NCBI RefSeq assembly: GCF_049537155.1
Contig: NZ_JBMVQZ010000005.1
Span: forward strand, 1 to 64,000
Source: Limisphaera sp049537155
GTDB lineage: Bacteria > Verrucomicrobiota > Verrucomicrobiia > Limisphaerales > Limisphaeraceae
Length of the DNA: 64,000 nt
Reading direction: 5' to 3'
The notes beneath the pieces are model-generated. The model saw nothing but the letters and a program-made list of their open reading frames with translations. It was not told where the DNA came from and did no database searches. Position numbers and translations under genes: made by a program. Positions 17,712 to 26,516 of this stretch are shown one piece after another (within the stretch, counting starts at the first letter, position 1; each line of letters opens with the position of its first letter).

Positions 17712-18122
17712 TCACGGTGCGCGATCCAGATAACTCTGCAGGAGCACGGCAGCGGCCGAGCTGTCGATCCGCGCGCGTTGTTTCCGGGTGTTGCGGCCCG
17801 CCTCGTGGAGGAGGCGCTGTGCCTGCACGGTGGTCAACCGCTCGTCCCAGGGGACCAGCGGCACGTCCAGCACCTGCCGGAGCTCCTCCATCCACGCGCG
17901 CACCTTTTCCGCCGCCGGACCGTAGGTACCGTCCATGTTGCGCGGCACTCCCACGATGATCCGTTGGACGCCCTGTTCCCGGACCAGGCGTCGCAGTTCC
18001 TCCAGGAAGCGCTCGCGCGGCTCGGCCGGCAGGTAACCCAACGGACGGGCGAGCATGCCGAGTTCGTCGCTGACCGCCACGCCAACCCGGCGCGTCCCGT
18101 AATCGAGAGCCATGATGCGCAT
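17712..18122 (-). CDS. ruvX: Holliday junction resolvase-like RuvX (YqgF)
   Basis: A small RNase H-fold nuclease of the YqgF family, linked in other bacteria to Holliday-junction resolution and 16S rRNA 5'-end maturation. It has the conserved ALDYGTRRVGVAVSD, VGVPRNMDG, PWDERLTT and the final acidic IDSSAAAVLLQSYL. The start at 18122 (MRIMALDYG) matches the family. An in-frame ATG at 18155, only 3 nt after the moaE stop, would add 11 residues and is a reasonable alternative. The normal size of about 136-147 residues fits both. Confidence 0.93.
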   Translation of the reverse strand: MRIMALDYGTRRVGVAVSDELGMLARPLGYLPAEPRERFLEELRRLVREQGVQRIIVGVPRNMDGTYGPAAEKVRAWMEELRQVLDVPLVPWDERLTTVQAQRLLHEAGRNTRKQRARIDSSAAAVLLQSYLDRAP

Positions 18123-18158
18123 GACCGGGGCAGGATGGGCGGCAACAGCCGGCATCCG

Positions 18159-18599
18159 TCAAGGACCGCCTGCGGTCCGGTCCGCGGCCGCGGTCCGGGC
18201 GGCCAGTTCGGCGGCCGTCCAACCGCGGCGTTTCCAGATGGGGACATCCTCCTTGAGCCGGTCCATGAACCGGGCCAGCAGGTCAAAAGCCTCCCGCCGA
18301 TGCGCGGCGGCGATCCGCACGATGATGGCCGCCTCCCCCACGGGGATGAGCCCGGTGCGATGCAAGACTTGCACGGCCTGGCAGGGGTGATCGCGTTCGA
18401 GTTCCCGGAGGATCCGTTCGATTTCGCTTCGCGCCATCGGCTCGTAGGCCTCGTACTCCAGCGCCGCGATTTCCCGCCCCTGCTCGAGGTTGCGGACCAG
18501 GCCGCGAAACTCCACCCACGCACCGGTGGGTCCGGCAGTGAAGGCCGGCACCGGGAGCGTCTCGAGCCGCCCGGCGGTGAGTGTCACCTGTACCTGCAT
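18159..18599 (-). CDS. moaE: Molybdopterin synthase catalytic subunit
   Basis: MoaE, with MoaD, inserts the dithiolene sulfurs into cyclic pyranopterin monophosphate to make molybdopterin. The 146-residue protein has the family landmarks GAWVEFRGLVRN, ALEYEAYEPMA, VLHRTGLIPVGEAAIIV and the catalytic-lysine segment MDRLKEDVPIWKRR. It lies 10 bp behind moaD, so the two synthase subunits are made together. Other molybdenum-cofactor genes are not in the window. Confidence 0.95.
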   Translation of the reverse strand: MQVQVTLTAGRLETLPVPAFTAGPTGAWVEFRGLVRNLEQGREIAALEYEAYEPMARSEIERILRELERDHPCQAVQVLHRTGLIPVGEAAIIVRIAAAHRREAFDLLARFMDRLKEDVPIWKRRGWTAAELAARTAAADRTAGGP

Positions 18600-18609
18600 C
18601 GGAGGAGGG

Positions 18610-18846
18610 TCATCCGCCGGAGACGGGCGGGATCAGAGCCACCTCGTCGCCCGGCTCGAATCGCGTCCCGGGCGCGGCGTACTGCGCGTTGCGTGCCAGG
18701 CGCACGGTCGGCCGGTAGGGTGCCAGTTGAGGGAATCGTTCCAGGAGGGCGGCCCAGAGCCCGTCGGCGTCCACCCCGGCACAATCCAGTTCGGTCTCGC
18801 CACAGCCGGTGAGGTCCTTGAGATGAGCAAAAAAGAGCACGCGCAT
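18610..18846 (-). CDS. moaD: Molybdopterin synthase sulfur carrier subunit
   Basis: A ubiquitin-like protein of 78 residues whose C-terminal Gly-Gly (ALIPPVSGG) is thiocarboxylated to donate sulfur to MoaE. It begins MRVLFFAHLKDLTG and carries VRLARNAQYA and FEPGDEVALIPPVSGG. It is 20 bp downstream of frr and 10 bp upstream of moaE. The unusual pairing with the translation factor gene suggests a shared transcript. Confidence 0.94.
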   Translation of the reverse strand: MRVLFFAHLKDLTGCGETELDCAGVDADGLWAALLERFPQLAPYRPTVRLARNAQYAAPGTRFEPGDEVALIPPVSGG

Positions 18847-18866
18847 GTGGGGCGGAGGAAGCCGGT

Positions 18867-19427
18867 CTACACGGTCATGATTTCCTTTTCCTTGTGTTCG
18901 AGGTGCCGGTCAATCCGGGCGATGTATTCGTCCGTCAGCTTTTGCAGTTCCTTTTCCGCCTGTTTTTCCTCGTCCTCGGTGATGCCGCTGTCGTGTTTGT
19001 GCTTGCGGAGTTCCTCCAGGGCATCGCGGCGGACGTGCCGGATGGCCACCCGGGCGTCCTCGGCCATCTTGCGCACGATGCGGACGAACTCCTGGCGGCG
19101 TTCCTGGCTCAGCTCGGGGAAAAACAATCGGACGGTCTTGCCCTGGATGGAAGGTGTGATCCCCAGGTTGGCCTTCTGGATGGCCTTTTCGATGGCGTGC
19201 ACGAGCGAGGCGTCCCAAGGCTGGATGATCAACACCCGCGGTTCGGGTGTCGTGATGCCCGCCAGCTCGCGGATCCGCATCTGGCCGCCGTAGGCCTCGA
19301 CCATGATGTTCTCCACCAGGGCCGCCGAGGCCTTGCCCGTGCGCACCCCGGCGAACTCGCGCAGCACGAACTGCTCGGTCTTGGTCATCTTTTCCTCGGC
19401 TTCCAGGAGAATCTCGTCGAGCGTCAT
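18867..19427 (-). CDS. frr: Ribosome recycling factor
   Basis: RRF works with EF-G to split the post-termination ribosome. The 186-residue product has normal length and motifs: MTKTEQFVLREFAGVRTGKASAALVE, YGGQMRIRELAGI, IQPWDASLVHAIEKAIQKANLG, IRLFFPE-like VRLFFPELSQERRQEF and VAIRHVRRDALEELRK. It heads the leftward cluster frr-moaD-moaE-ruvX-truA-trmL. Confidence 0.97.
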   Translation of the reverse strand: MTLDEILLEAEEKMTKTEQFVLREFAGVRTGKASAALVENIMVEAYGGQMRIRELAGITTPEPRVLIIQPWDASLVHAIEKAIQKANLGITPSIQGKTVRLFFPELSQERRQEFVRIVRKMAEDARVAIRHVRRDALEELRKHKHDSGITEDEEKQAEKELQKLTDEYIARIDRHLEHKEKEIMTV

Positions 19428-19545
19428 AGCGGCTGAAACCCTACCAGAAAGCGCCGGCCGTGTATAGGCAACTTGATCACCGCCAGCCGGTGGGCGCGGC
19501 CTTCGCCGGGTCCCGCCGCGGGCGAGCCGTGCCGTACGGCCACCC

Positions 19546-19881
19546 TCAGGGCAGCACGGGCGGGTTGGTCACGGGCGGTTCGAACCGGATGACCGTTTCA
19601 CCGGGTCGGGCCAGGCCGAGCCTTTCCCGGGCGAGGCGTTCGACGGCCTTGGGGTTCTCCTGCAGGGCGCGGATGGCGGCGTTCATTTCGCGGGCCAGTT
19701 CCTCCTCCCGCTGAATCTCCCGGTCCAGCCGCAGGATCTCGCGTCGCATCCGCTCGTTCTGCCGGATCACGGGCCAGTACCACTGGGCGGCCAGCGTGAG
19801 CACGCCCAGCACCACCGCCACCCCAAGCAGGGCGGTGGTCAACCGTATCAACCTTTCCCAGAAACCCAGGCCCGCGCTCAC
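19546..19881 (-). CDS. FtsB/DivIC-like septum formation initiator protein
   Basis: A 111-residue bitopic membrane protein. It has a short N-terminus, one transmembrane segment (about 12-33, LTTALLGVAVVLGVLTLAAQWYW) and a coiled coil (about 37-78, rich in Glu/Arg/Leu heptads). The end motif ENPKAVERLARERLGLARPGE is typical of FtsB/DivIC. The family bridges FtsQ/DivIB and FtsL in the divisome. It sits 118 bp upstream of frr on the same strand. Homology is short, so FtsB versus DivIC naming is open. Confidence 0.85.
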   Translation of the reverse strand: MSAGLGFWERLIRLTTALLGVAVVLGVLTLAAQWYWPVIRQNERMRREILRLDREIQREEELAREMNAAIRALQENPKAVERLARERLGLARPGETVIRFEPPVTNPPVLP

Positions 19882-20026
19882 GCCGGCCCATTAAACAGGG
19901 TCGGCCTGTCGGCGAGAAGCGGAAAAGCCGGATTCACCGCTCGGATCCGGTTGTGGGGCAGCGCATCCGCGGAAGCGGGCTCCCGAGGATCGGCTGTACG
20001 GTCCGGGCGGAGGAAACGGCGTCCGG

Positions 20027-20737
20027 TCAGGCGGGTCGGCGTGCGTAACGCTCGGTCACGAAGTCCCAGTTCACGACGTTCCACCACGCCTGCAGGTAGT
20101 CGGCCCTCCGGTTCTGATATTTCAAATAATAGGCGTGTTCCCACACGTCCACGCCAAGCAGAGGATGGGCGCCCTGGGACAGTGGCGTGTCCTGGTTCGG
20201 CGTGCTCACGATCTGCAACCGGCCCTCCTGCCAGACCAGCCAGGCCCAGCCGCTGCCGAACACGCCCAGGGCCGCGGCCGTGAATCGCTGGCGAAAACCG
20301 TCCACGCTTCCGAAGGCCGATTCCAGCGCGCGGGCCAGCTCTCCTCGTGGCGTTCCCCCCTTGGGACTCATCATCTGCCAGAACAGCGAGTGATTGAAGT
20401 GCCCGCCGCCGTTGTTGCGCACGGTGGTCCGGACCGATTCGGGCACGCTCTGCAGGTTGCGCAGCAGCTCCTCCAGCGAACGCCCCCGAAGCGAAGGCTC
20501 GGCGGCGATGGCCTTGTTCAGATTGTCCACGTAGCCGGCGTGGTGCCGGTCGTGGTGAATCTCCATGGTGCGCGCGTCAATGTGAGGTTCGAGCGCGTCC
20601 ACAGCGTACGGCAACGGAGGCAGCGTGAACGGGGTGGTGGACGCCGGACCGGGCGTCTGTGCCCGGGAACGGACCGTCACGGCGGTGCCGAGCACGGCCA
20701 GCGTCGTACGTTTGAGGGCTTCACGTCGTGTCAGCAT
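20027..20737 (-). CDS. Superoxide dismutase (Fe/Mn family), exported
   Basis: It dismutates superoxide to oxygen and peroxide. After a twin-arginine-like leader (MLTRREALKRTTLAVLG), the mature part has all four metal ligands: His in MEIHHDRHHAGY, His in GGGHFNHSLFW, and Asp and His in DVWEHAYYLKY. GSGWAWLVW is also present. The total of 236 residues equals a normal SOD plus about 28 leader residues. The Tat-like leader implies a periplasmic location, so the folded metallated enzyme is probably exported. Whether iron or manganese is used cannot be told safely. It is divergent from the DUF192 lipoprotein gene. Confidence 0.95.
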   Translation of the reverse strand: MLTRREALKRTTLAVLGTAVTVRSRAQTPGPASTTPFTLPPLPYAVDALEPHIDARTMEIHHDRHHAGYVDNLNKAIAAEPSLRGRSLEELLRNLQSVPESVRTTVRNNGGGHFNHSLFWQMMSPKGGTPRGELARALESAFGSVDGFRQRFTAAALGVFGSGWAWLVWQEGRLQIVSTPNQDTPLSQGAHPLLGVDVWEHAYYLKYQNRRADYLQAWWNVVNWDFVTERYARRPA

Positions 20738-20902
20738 GGCAAACCCTTAGACCGGATGCGGCTTCGGCGCAAGGGCCCGACCGGAGCGGCTGACCATGGC
20801 GCGGGCAGCAGGCAGTGGCCGGGGCCCGAGGACGCCACAAACGTTTCGCGCCGGGCTGGGGCAGCCGACGCGCCTTGCCGCCGCGGAGGCTCCGATTGAA
20901 TT

Positions 20903-21472
20903 GTGCATGCGCTTCAGCCATGCTGCTCCCGCGTGAGGCTGACACTGTGGGGATGGTCCATGGCCCTGTTGGCTCTTCTGCCCGGGTGGCTGGGGTGCGG
21001 CCGGCAACCGGCGGCCTCCGCGCCCTCGCAGGCGCAGGTGGATCCCGAGTACGGGCACCTGCTGCACGCCCAACCGCCCCTGCCCACCGTCCGGCTCTGG
21101 CTGGGTCCGGCCGAGGTGGTGGCGGAGGTGGCGCGGCGTCCGGTCGAGATCGCCACCGGCATGATGTTCCGCGAAAGCCTGCCCGACGGGCACGGGATGT
21201 TGTTCGTCTTTCCCGGCCCAGGCCGGCGCAGTTTCTGGATGCGCAACTGCCGCGTGCCCCTGTCGGCGGCCTACATGGATCCGGACGGGGTGATCCTGGA
21301 AATCGTGGACCTCGAGCCGATGAACGAAACACCGGTCCCGTCGCAATCGGACCGTGTGCAGTTCGTGCTGGAAGTGCCCCGCAGTTGGTTTGCCCGCCAC
21401 GGGATCGGCCCCGGCACCCTGGTCCGGACCGACCGCGGGAGTCTGCAGGAGGTGTTTTTCGCCCGCCGCTGA
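20903..21472 (+). CDS. DUF192 lipoprotein
   Basis: This 189-residue protein has a hydrophobic leader and a lipobox-like LGC near residue 32 (LLPGWLGCG), so it is likely a lipoprotein. The DUF192 domain covers about 60-189, with EIATGMMFRESLPDGHGMLFVFP, FWMRNCRVPLSAAYMD and FVLEVPRSWFARHGIGPGT. The family's role is not established to my knowledge. The start is unclear: GTG at 20903 gives a long n-region, while GTG at 20933 gives a cleaner signal peptide. nadE begins 22 bp downstream on the same strand. Confidence 0.85.
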   Translation: MHALQPCCSRVRLTLWGWSMALLALLPGWLGCGRQPAASAPSQAQVDPEYGHLLHAQPPLPTVRLWLGPAEVVAEVARRPVEIATGMMFRESLPDGHGMLFVFPGPGRRSFWMRNCRVPLSAAYMDPDGVILEIVDLEPMNETPVPSQSDRVQFVLEVPRSWFARHGIGPGTLVRTDRGSLQEVFFARR

Positions 21473-21494
21473 GTCCGGCTGCGGCCCTGCGAAC

Positions 21495-23195
21495 ATGAAG
21501 TTGGTACTGGCTCAACTCAATCCGACCATAGGCGATTTCGACGGCAACGTCCGGCGCCTGCTCGATGTGTACGAGGAGGCAGCCGCCGCGGGCGCCGACC
21601 TGGTGGTTTCCTCCGAACTGTACGTCACCGGTTATCCTCCGCGGGATCTCCTGTACGACCGCGGGTTCCTGGCCGGGAACCGCGCCGCCCTGCACCGCCT
21701 GGCGGCGGCCACGGGCCAGACCGCCCTGCTGGTGGGTTTCGTGGACGAAAGTGCCACGCGGCCGGGCCGCGGCCTGGCCAACGCAGCCGCCCTGCTCCAA
21801 AACGGGCGCATCACCGCCGTCCGACACAAAACCCTGCTGCCCACGTACGACGTGTTCGACGAGGACCGGTACTTCGATCCCGCGGAGCAGAACACGCCCG
21901 TGCCCTTCCGGGGCCGCCGGCTGGGCCTGACCATCTGCGAGGACATCTGGAATGACGAAGACTTCTGGCCGCAACGTCGCTACCGAAGCAATCCCCCGGC
22001 CGAACTGGCAGCCGCCGGAGCGGACCTGCTCCTCAACATCTCCGCCTCCCCCTGGTGGCTGGGCAAGACCCGCACGCGCTACGAGATGCTCCAGTCCCTG
22101 GCCCGCAAATTGCACCGCCCGGTGGTCTTCTGCAACCAGGTCGGCGGCAACGACGAACTGATCTTCGACGGTCACAGCCTGGTGTTCGACGCGGACGGGA
22201 ACCTGGTGGCCGAGGGACGCCGATTCGCCGAGGACGTCCTGCATGTGGACCTGAACAACGCTGCGCCGCAGCGATTCGTGGACCCTGCCGAGGAACCGAT
22301 GGTTTGGGAAGCGCTCGTCCTCGGCACGAGGGATTATTTCCGCAAGTGCGGCTTCCAAAAGGCCGTGCTGGGTCTGAGCGGCGGCATCGACTCCGCCCTG
22401 ACGGCCTGCATCGCCGCCACCGCCCTCGGGCCCGAAAACGTCCACGGGGTTTCCCTGCCCTCCCGCTACTCCTCACCCGGCAGTCTCTCGGACGCGCGCG
22501 CACTGGCCTCCCGGCTTGGGATCCGGTACGACGTCCTGCCCATCGAACCGGTGTTCGAAGCCTGCAGACAACAGTTGGCCCCGTTGTTCCGCGGGCTGCC
22601 CGAGGACGTCACCGAGGAAAACCTCCAGGCGCGCATCCGGGGGTTGCTGCTGATGGCCCTCTCCAACAAGTTCGGTTCCCTCCTGTTGACCACCGGCAAC
22701 AAGAGCGAACTGGCCGTCGGCTATTGCACGCTCTACGGCGACATGAACGGGGGCCTGGCCGTCATCAGCGACGTGCCCAAGACCCTGGTCTACCGCATCG
22801 CCCGCTGGATCAACCGCGAGCGCGAGATCATCCCGGCCGCGTGCCTCACCAAACCGCCCTCGGCCGAACTGCGCCCGAATCAGACCGATCAGGACACCCT
22901 GCCGCCCTACGAAATCCTGGACGCCATTCTCGAGGCTGCCATCGTCCGCGGCCAGACCTTCGACGAGATCGTGCGCGCCGGCCAGGATCCGGAGACGGTC
23001 CGGCGCGTCCTGCAGATGATCCACCGCAGCGAGTACAAGCGCCGGCAGGCACCCCCCGGCCTCAAGGTGACGACCAAGGCCTTCGGAATCGGACGCCGCG
23101 TGCCCGTGGCGCATCGCTTCGATCCCTTGGCCTCTGTGCAGGCGCCCGGCCGCACCGCCGGCGTCCCGACCGATCCCCGGCCGTCCATCCCCTGA
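21495..23195 (+). CDS. nadE: Glutamine-dependent NAD+ synthetase
   Basis: It amidates deamido-NAD with glutamine-derived ammonia, the last step of NAD synthesis. The 566-residue protein has an N-terminal nitrilase-type glutaminase with Glu in SELYVTGYPPRDLL, Lys in KTLLPTYDVFDEDRYF and nucleophilic Cys in LTICEDIWND. The C-terminal synthetase part has the pyrophosphatase loop VLGLSGGIDSALTA, then TTGNKSELAVGYCTLYGDMNGG. The start at MKLVLAQLNPTIGDF is the family start, and the longer open frame upstream overlaps the DUF192 gene. gatB follows after 7 bp, so the two amide-transfer enzymes are probably co-transcribed. Confidence 0.97.
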   Translation: MKLVLAQLNPTIGDFDGNVRRLLDVYEEAAAAGADLVVSSELYVTGYPPRDLLYDRGFLAGNRAALHRLAAATGQTALLVGFVDESATRPGRGLANAAALLQNGRITAVRHKTLLPTYDVFDEDRYFDPAEQNTPVPFRGRRLGLTICEDIWNDEDFWPQRRYRSNPPAELAAAGADLLLNISASPWWLGKTRTRYEMLQSLARKLHRPVVFCNQVGGNDELIFDGHSLVFDADGNLVAEGRRFAEDVLHVDLNNAAPQRFVDPAEEPMVWEALVLGTRDYFRKCGFQKAVLGLSGGIDSALTACIAATALGPENVHGVSLPSRYSSPGSLSDARALASRLGIRYDVLPIEPVFEACRQQLAPLFRGLPEDVTEENLQARIRGLLLMALSNKFGSLLLTTGNKSELAVGYCTLYGDMNGGLAVISDVPKTLVYRIARWINREREIIPAACLTKPPSAELRPNQTDQDTLPPYEILDAILEAAIVRGQTFDEIVRAGQDPETVRRVLQMIHRSEYKRRQAPPGLKVTTKAFGIGRRVPVAHRFDPLASVQAPGRTAGVPTDPRPSIP

Positions 23196-23202
23196 ATGTC
23201 CC

Positions 23203-24684
23203 ATGGAATACGAAGCCGTCATCGGACTCGAAACGCATGTGCAGCTCAAGACGCGCTCCAAGATGTGGTGCGCCTGTCCCAACCAGTTTGGTGCCCCACC
23301 CAACACGCTGGTCTGCCCCGTCTGCCTCGGGTTGCCCGGCGTGCTCCCCGTGCCCAACGAGGAGGCCATCCGTCTGACCCTCCTCACCGGCATGCTTCTG
23401 AACTGCGAACTGCCACCCCTGGCCCGGTTCGATCGCAAGAGCTATTTCTACCCCGACATGCCGAAGAATTATCAGATCACCCAGTACGACCTGCCGTCCA
23501 CCCGCAACGGATATGTGGAATTCGAGTTCGAGGGCGAGGTGCGCCGCGTCCGGATCGCCCGCGCCCACCTCGAGGAGGACGTCGGCAAGAGTTTCCACTT
23601 CGACCAGTACAGCGGGGTGGACTTCAACCGGGCCGGTGTCCCGCTGCTGGAAATCGTCTCCGAGCCGGACATCCGCGGGGCCGACATGGCGTATGCGTAT
23701 CTGACCGCCCTCAAGGAGATCCTCGTCCAGGGCGGCGTCAGCGATTGCGACATGGAAAAGGGCATGGTGCGTTGTGACGTGAACGTGAGCGTCCGCCCCC
23801 GGGGCAGCGACCGCCTCGGCGCCAAGATCGAGATCAAGAACATGAACAGCTTCTCCGGCGTCCGGCGCGCCCTGGAGTACGAAATCGCCCGGCAGATCGC
23901 CGTGCTCGAATCCGGCGGGACCCTCGTGCAGTCCACCCGCCGCTGGGACGAACTCACCGGCACCACCGAGGAGATGCGGACCAAGGAGGAGGCACACGAT
24001 TACCGCTACTTCCCTGATCCGGACCTCCTGCCCGTCGCACCCGAACCGGCCTGGCTGGACGAGCTGCGCGCCCGTTGCATCGAACTGCCCCTGGCCCGCA
24101 AACACCGGCTGATGCGCCAGTTCGGCCTGCCGGCCCAGGACGCCGAAGTCTTCAAATCGGATCCGGCGCTGGCCCGCTATTTCGAATCCCTCGCCCCGCG
24201 CGTGCGCAACCCGAAGCTGCTGGCCAACTGGATCATCAACAACCTGCGTGCCAAACTGGCCGAGCTGCAGGCCGAACAAACCGCCGCCGCGCGCGCAGAG
24301 GATCCCCACGCGCCCGCATCGCCACCACCGGGACCCGAATGCCTGCGCTTCCCGCCCGGGGCACTCGTCGAACTGGTCGAGCTGGTGGAAAACCGCACCC
24401 TCAGCAGCACCGCCGCCCAACAGGTCTTTGCCGAAATGTTCGCCACCGGACGGCGCCCGGCCGACATCGTGCAGGAAAAGGGACTTGCCCAGGTCAGCGA
24501 CGCCGGGCAGTTGGAAAAACTGTGCGACGAGGTCCTGGCCGCCCATCCGGGCCCGGCCGAGGACTATCGCAAGGGCAAAACCGCGGCGCTCAACTTTCTG
24601 AAGGGCCAGGTCATGAAACTCAGTCGCGGCAAGGCCAACCCGGTCATCGTGGGCGAGATCCTCGAACGCAAACTCCGCGGCTGA
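23203..24684 (+). CDS. gatB: Asp-tRNA(Asn)/Glu-tRNA(Gln) amidotransferase subunit B
   Basis: GatB binds and activates misacylated Glu-tRNA(Gln) or Asp-tRNA(Asn) within the GatCAB complex. The 493-residue product carries VIGLETHVQLKTRSKMWC, KNYQITQYDLP, HLEEDVGKSFH, DFNRAGVPLLEIVSEPD, MEKGMVRCDVNVSVRP and the C-terminal YqeY-like tail domain ending LRG. Zinc-site cysteines are visible in WCACPNQF and CPVCLGLPG. It lies 7 bp after nadE. gatA and gatC are not in the window. Confidence 0.97.
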   Translation: MEYEAVIGLETHVQLKTRSKMWCACPNQFGAPPNTLVCPVCLGLPGVLPVPNEEAIRLTLLTGMLLNCELPPLARFDRKSYFYPDMPKNYQITQYDLPSTRNGYVEFEFEGEVRRVRIARAHLEEDVGKSFHFDQYSGVDFNRAGVPLLEIVSEPDIRGADMAYAYLTALKEILVQGGVSDCDMEKGMVRCDVNVSVRPRGSDRLGAKIEIKNMNSFSGVRRALEYEIARQIAVLESGGTLVQSTRRWDELTGTTEEMRTKEEAHDYRYFPDPDLLPVAPEPAWLDELRARCIELPLARKHRLMRQFGLPAQDAEVFKSDPALARYFESLAPRVRNPKLLANWIINNLRAKLAELQAEQTAAARAEDPHAPASPPPGPECLRFPPGALVELVELVENRTLSSTAAQQVFAEMFATGRRPADIVQEKGLAQVSDAGQLEKLCDEVLAAHPGPAEDYRKGKTAALNFLKGQVMKLSRGKANPVIVGEILERKLRG

Positions 24685-24759
24685 AGCCCTCCCCGGCACG
24701 TCCCGGGCACGGGGCCGGCCGGTTCATCCGGGCCGCCGACCCGCAGCCCGCAAACCGGT

Positions 24760-25740
24760 TCAATCTTCCGTTTTGGATTCCCGGGCCAGCAGGTCCTGCA
24801 CCGTCCGGCGCACATCCTTTCCCTCGTAGAGCATCGCGTACACCTGATCAATGATGGGCGTCTCCACCCGCAGCCGCCGCGCCAGGGCATGAGCGGCCCG
24901 CGCCGTGGGATAACCCTCCGCAACGGCGGTCATGCTGTTGAGGATCTGCTCCGCCGTCTCGCCCCGGCCGAGCCGTTCGCCGAACTGCCGGTTCCGGCTC
25001 AGGCGCGAAAAGCAGGTCACGATGAGGTCACCGATGCCGCTGAGCCCCGAGAATGTCTCCGCCCGCGCCCCGCAGGCCACGCCCAACCGGCGCATCTCCG
25101 CGATGGCGCGCGTCACCAACGCCGCCTTGGAGTTGTCACCAAACCCCAGGCCGTCGCACACGCCGGCACCGATGGCAAACACGTTCTTGAGCGCGCCCCC
25201 GAGTTCCACCCCCAGCAGGTCGCTGCTCGTGTAGACGCGGAAGGTCGGACCGTGAAACAGCGCCTGGACCAGTCGGGTGGCTTCCGGGTCTTCACCCGCC
25301 GCCACCACGGCCGTGGGCACGCCCCGCGCCACTTCCATGGCCAGCGACGGGCCGGACAACGCCACCACCCGCGCGTGCGGCGCCGTCTGGCGCAGGACAC
25401 CGGACATGGTCAGGCCCGTCTCGTACTCGATGCCCTTGGTGACCGTCACCACCACGCCGCGGAACCCGGCCAGGCAGGTCGTCACCGAACGAAACGCGCG
25501 CGAAACACTGGCCACGACCACCAGTTCGGCGTCCCGAACGGCCCGGCTGGCGTCCGGTTCCAACCGCAGTTCGCGCGGCAGCTCCACGCCCGGCAGGTAC
25601 CGTTCGTTCCGCCCCGTCCGCGCAATCCCCTTCAGCGTCTCGGGGAAAAAGTCCCACAACGTCACCGCATGACCGCGCCCGGCCAGCATCCGCGCCAGCG
25701 CGGTTCCCCATGCACCCGCACCCAGAACCGTCAGTGTCAT
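24760..25740 (-). CDS. gpsA: Glycerol-3-phosphate dehydrogenase [NAD(P)+]
   Basis: It reduces dihydroxyacetone phosphate to sn-glycerol 3-phosphate, the backbone for phospholipids. The 326-residue product starts MTLTVLGAGAWGTALARML (Rossmann loop). It also has VTKGIEYETG, LSGPSLAMEVARGVPT, LGGALKNVFAIGAGVCDGLGFGDNSKAALVTRA and GLSGIGDLIVTC. The start at 25740 overlaps the plsY stop as ATGA. PlsY acylates the product of GpsA, so the overlap couples consecutive steps of lysophosphatidate synthesis. Confidence 0.97.
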   Translation of the reverse strand: MTLTVLGAGAWGTALARMLAGRGHAVTLWDFFPETLKGIARTGRNERYLPGVELPRELRLEPDASRAVRDAELVVVASVSRAFRSVTTCLAGFRGVVVTVTKGIEYETGLTMSGVLRQTAPHARVVALSGPSLAMEVARGVPTAVVAAGEDPEATRLVQALFHGPTFRVYTSSDLLGVELGGALKNVFAIGAGVCDGLGFGDNSKAALVTRAIAEMRRLGVACGARAETFSGLSGIGDLIVTCFSRLSRNRQFGERLGRGETAEQILNSMTAVAEGYPTARAAHALARRLRVETPIIDQVYAMLYEGKDVRRTVQDLLARESKTED

Positions 25741-26381
25741 GAACCGACCTTCCTCCGCCATCGAAATCTGGGCTCCGTCCCCTGCAACAGCCGGCGCAGA
25801 TTGTCGCGGTGTCGCGCGATGGCGATCACGCCCACACCGGTGGTCATCCACGCCAGCAGTCCCTGGTCCTGCGTCAACCACACCGTCGCCGGCAACAGGA
25901 CCGCCGCCGTCACCGATGCCAGCGACACATACCGAAACGCCAGCAGCATGGCCAACCACCCGGCCAGCGCCACCGCCACCGCCACCGGTGCCAGCGCCAG
26001 AAACACCCCCGCGCTGGTGGCGATGCCCTTGCCACCCCGGAACCCCAGCCAGCAGGTGTACGTGTGGCCCAGCACCGCCCCAAGGCCGGCCCACACGCGC
26101 GCCGCACCGGCATCGAACCCCGCCAGATCCCAACGGGGCCACACGGCTGCCACGGCCGCACAGGCCACCGTGGGCGCCAGGTAACCCTTCAACACGTCCA
26201 CCACCAGCACCACCAGGCCCGGACCGCGTCCCAGCACACGAAACGCGTTGGTCGCACCAATGTTCCCGCTGCCCAGCCGCCGGAGGTCCATGCCCCGCGC
26301 CCGTGCCACCAGGTAACCGGTGGGCAGGGACCCGAGGAGATAACCGGCGCACAGGCAGATCGCCAGACCCAACCACGACAT
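25737..26381 (-). CDS. plsY: Glycerol-3-phosphate acyltransferase PlsY
   Basis: An integral membrane enzyme that transfers an acyl group from acyl phosphate to glycerol 3-phosphate. The 214-residue product begins MSWLGLAICLCAGYLLGSLPTGYLVAR and keeps the motifs LRRLGSGNIGATNAFRVLG and LGHTYTCWLGFRGGKGIATSAG, among about five transmembrane segments. The frame is open further upstream, but that part lacks family similarity, so the ATG at 26381 is chosen. Its stop overlaps the gpsA start. Confidence 0.96.
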   Translation of the reverse strand: MSWLGLAICLCAGYLLGSLPTGYLVARARGMDLRRLGSGNIGATNAFRVLGRGPGLVVLVVDVLKGYLAPTVACAAVAAVWPRWDLAGFDAGAARVWAGLGAVLGHTYTCWLGFRGGKGIATSAGVFLALAPVAVAVALAGWLAMLLAFRYVSLASVTAAVLLPATVWLTQDQGLLAWMTTGVGVIAIARHRDNLRRLLQGTEPRFRWRRKVGS

Positions 26382-26516
26382 GCGCCGCAGTCTAGAAACG
26401 GGCCGCAGACGGTAAAGCGGGATTTGTTCCGGCCGGGCCCGCGGGTCGGTTGCCGCACCGGTGGGCCGGCTCGTGGGAGGCCGTTTCAAGCCCTCCGAGC
26501 CGGCCGGGGCGCTGCC

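Noticed and set aside
19570..19590. A tRNA T-loop-like GGTTCGAACC
   Set aside because: It lies inside the ftsB-like coding sequence (residues VIRFEPPVT) and no cloverleaf can be built around it.
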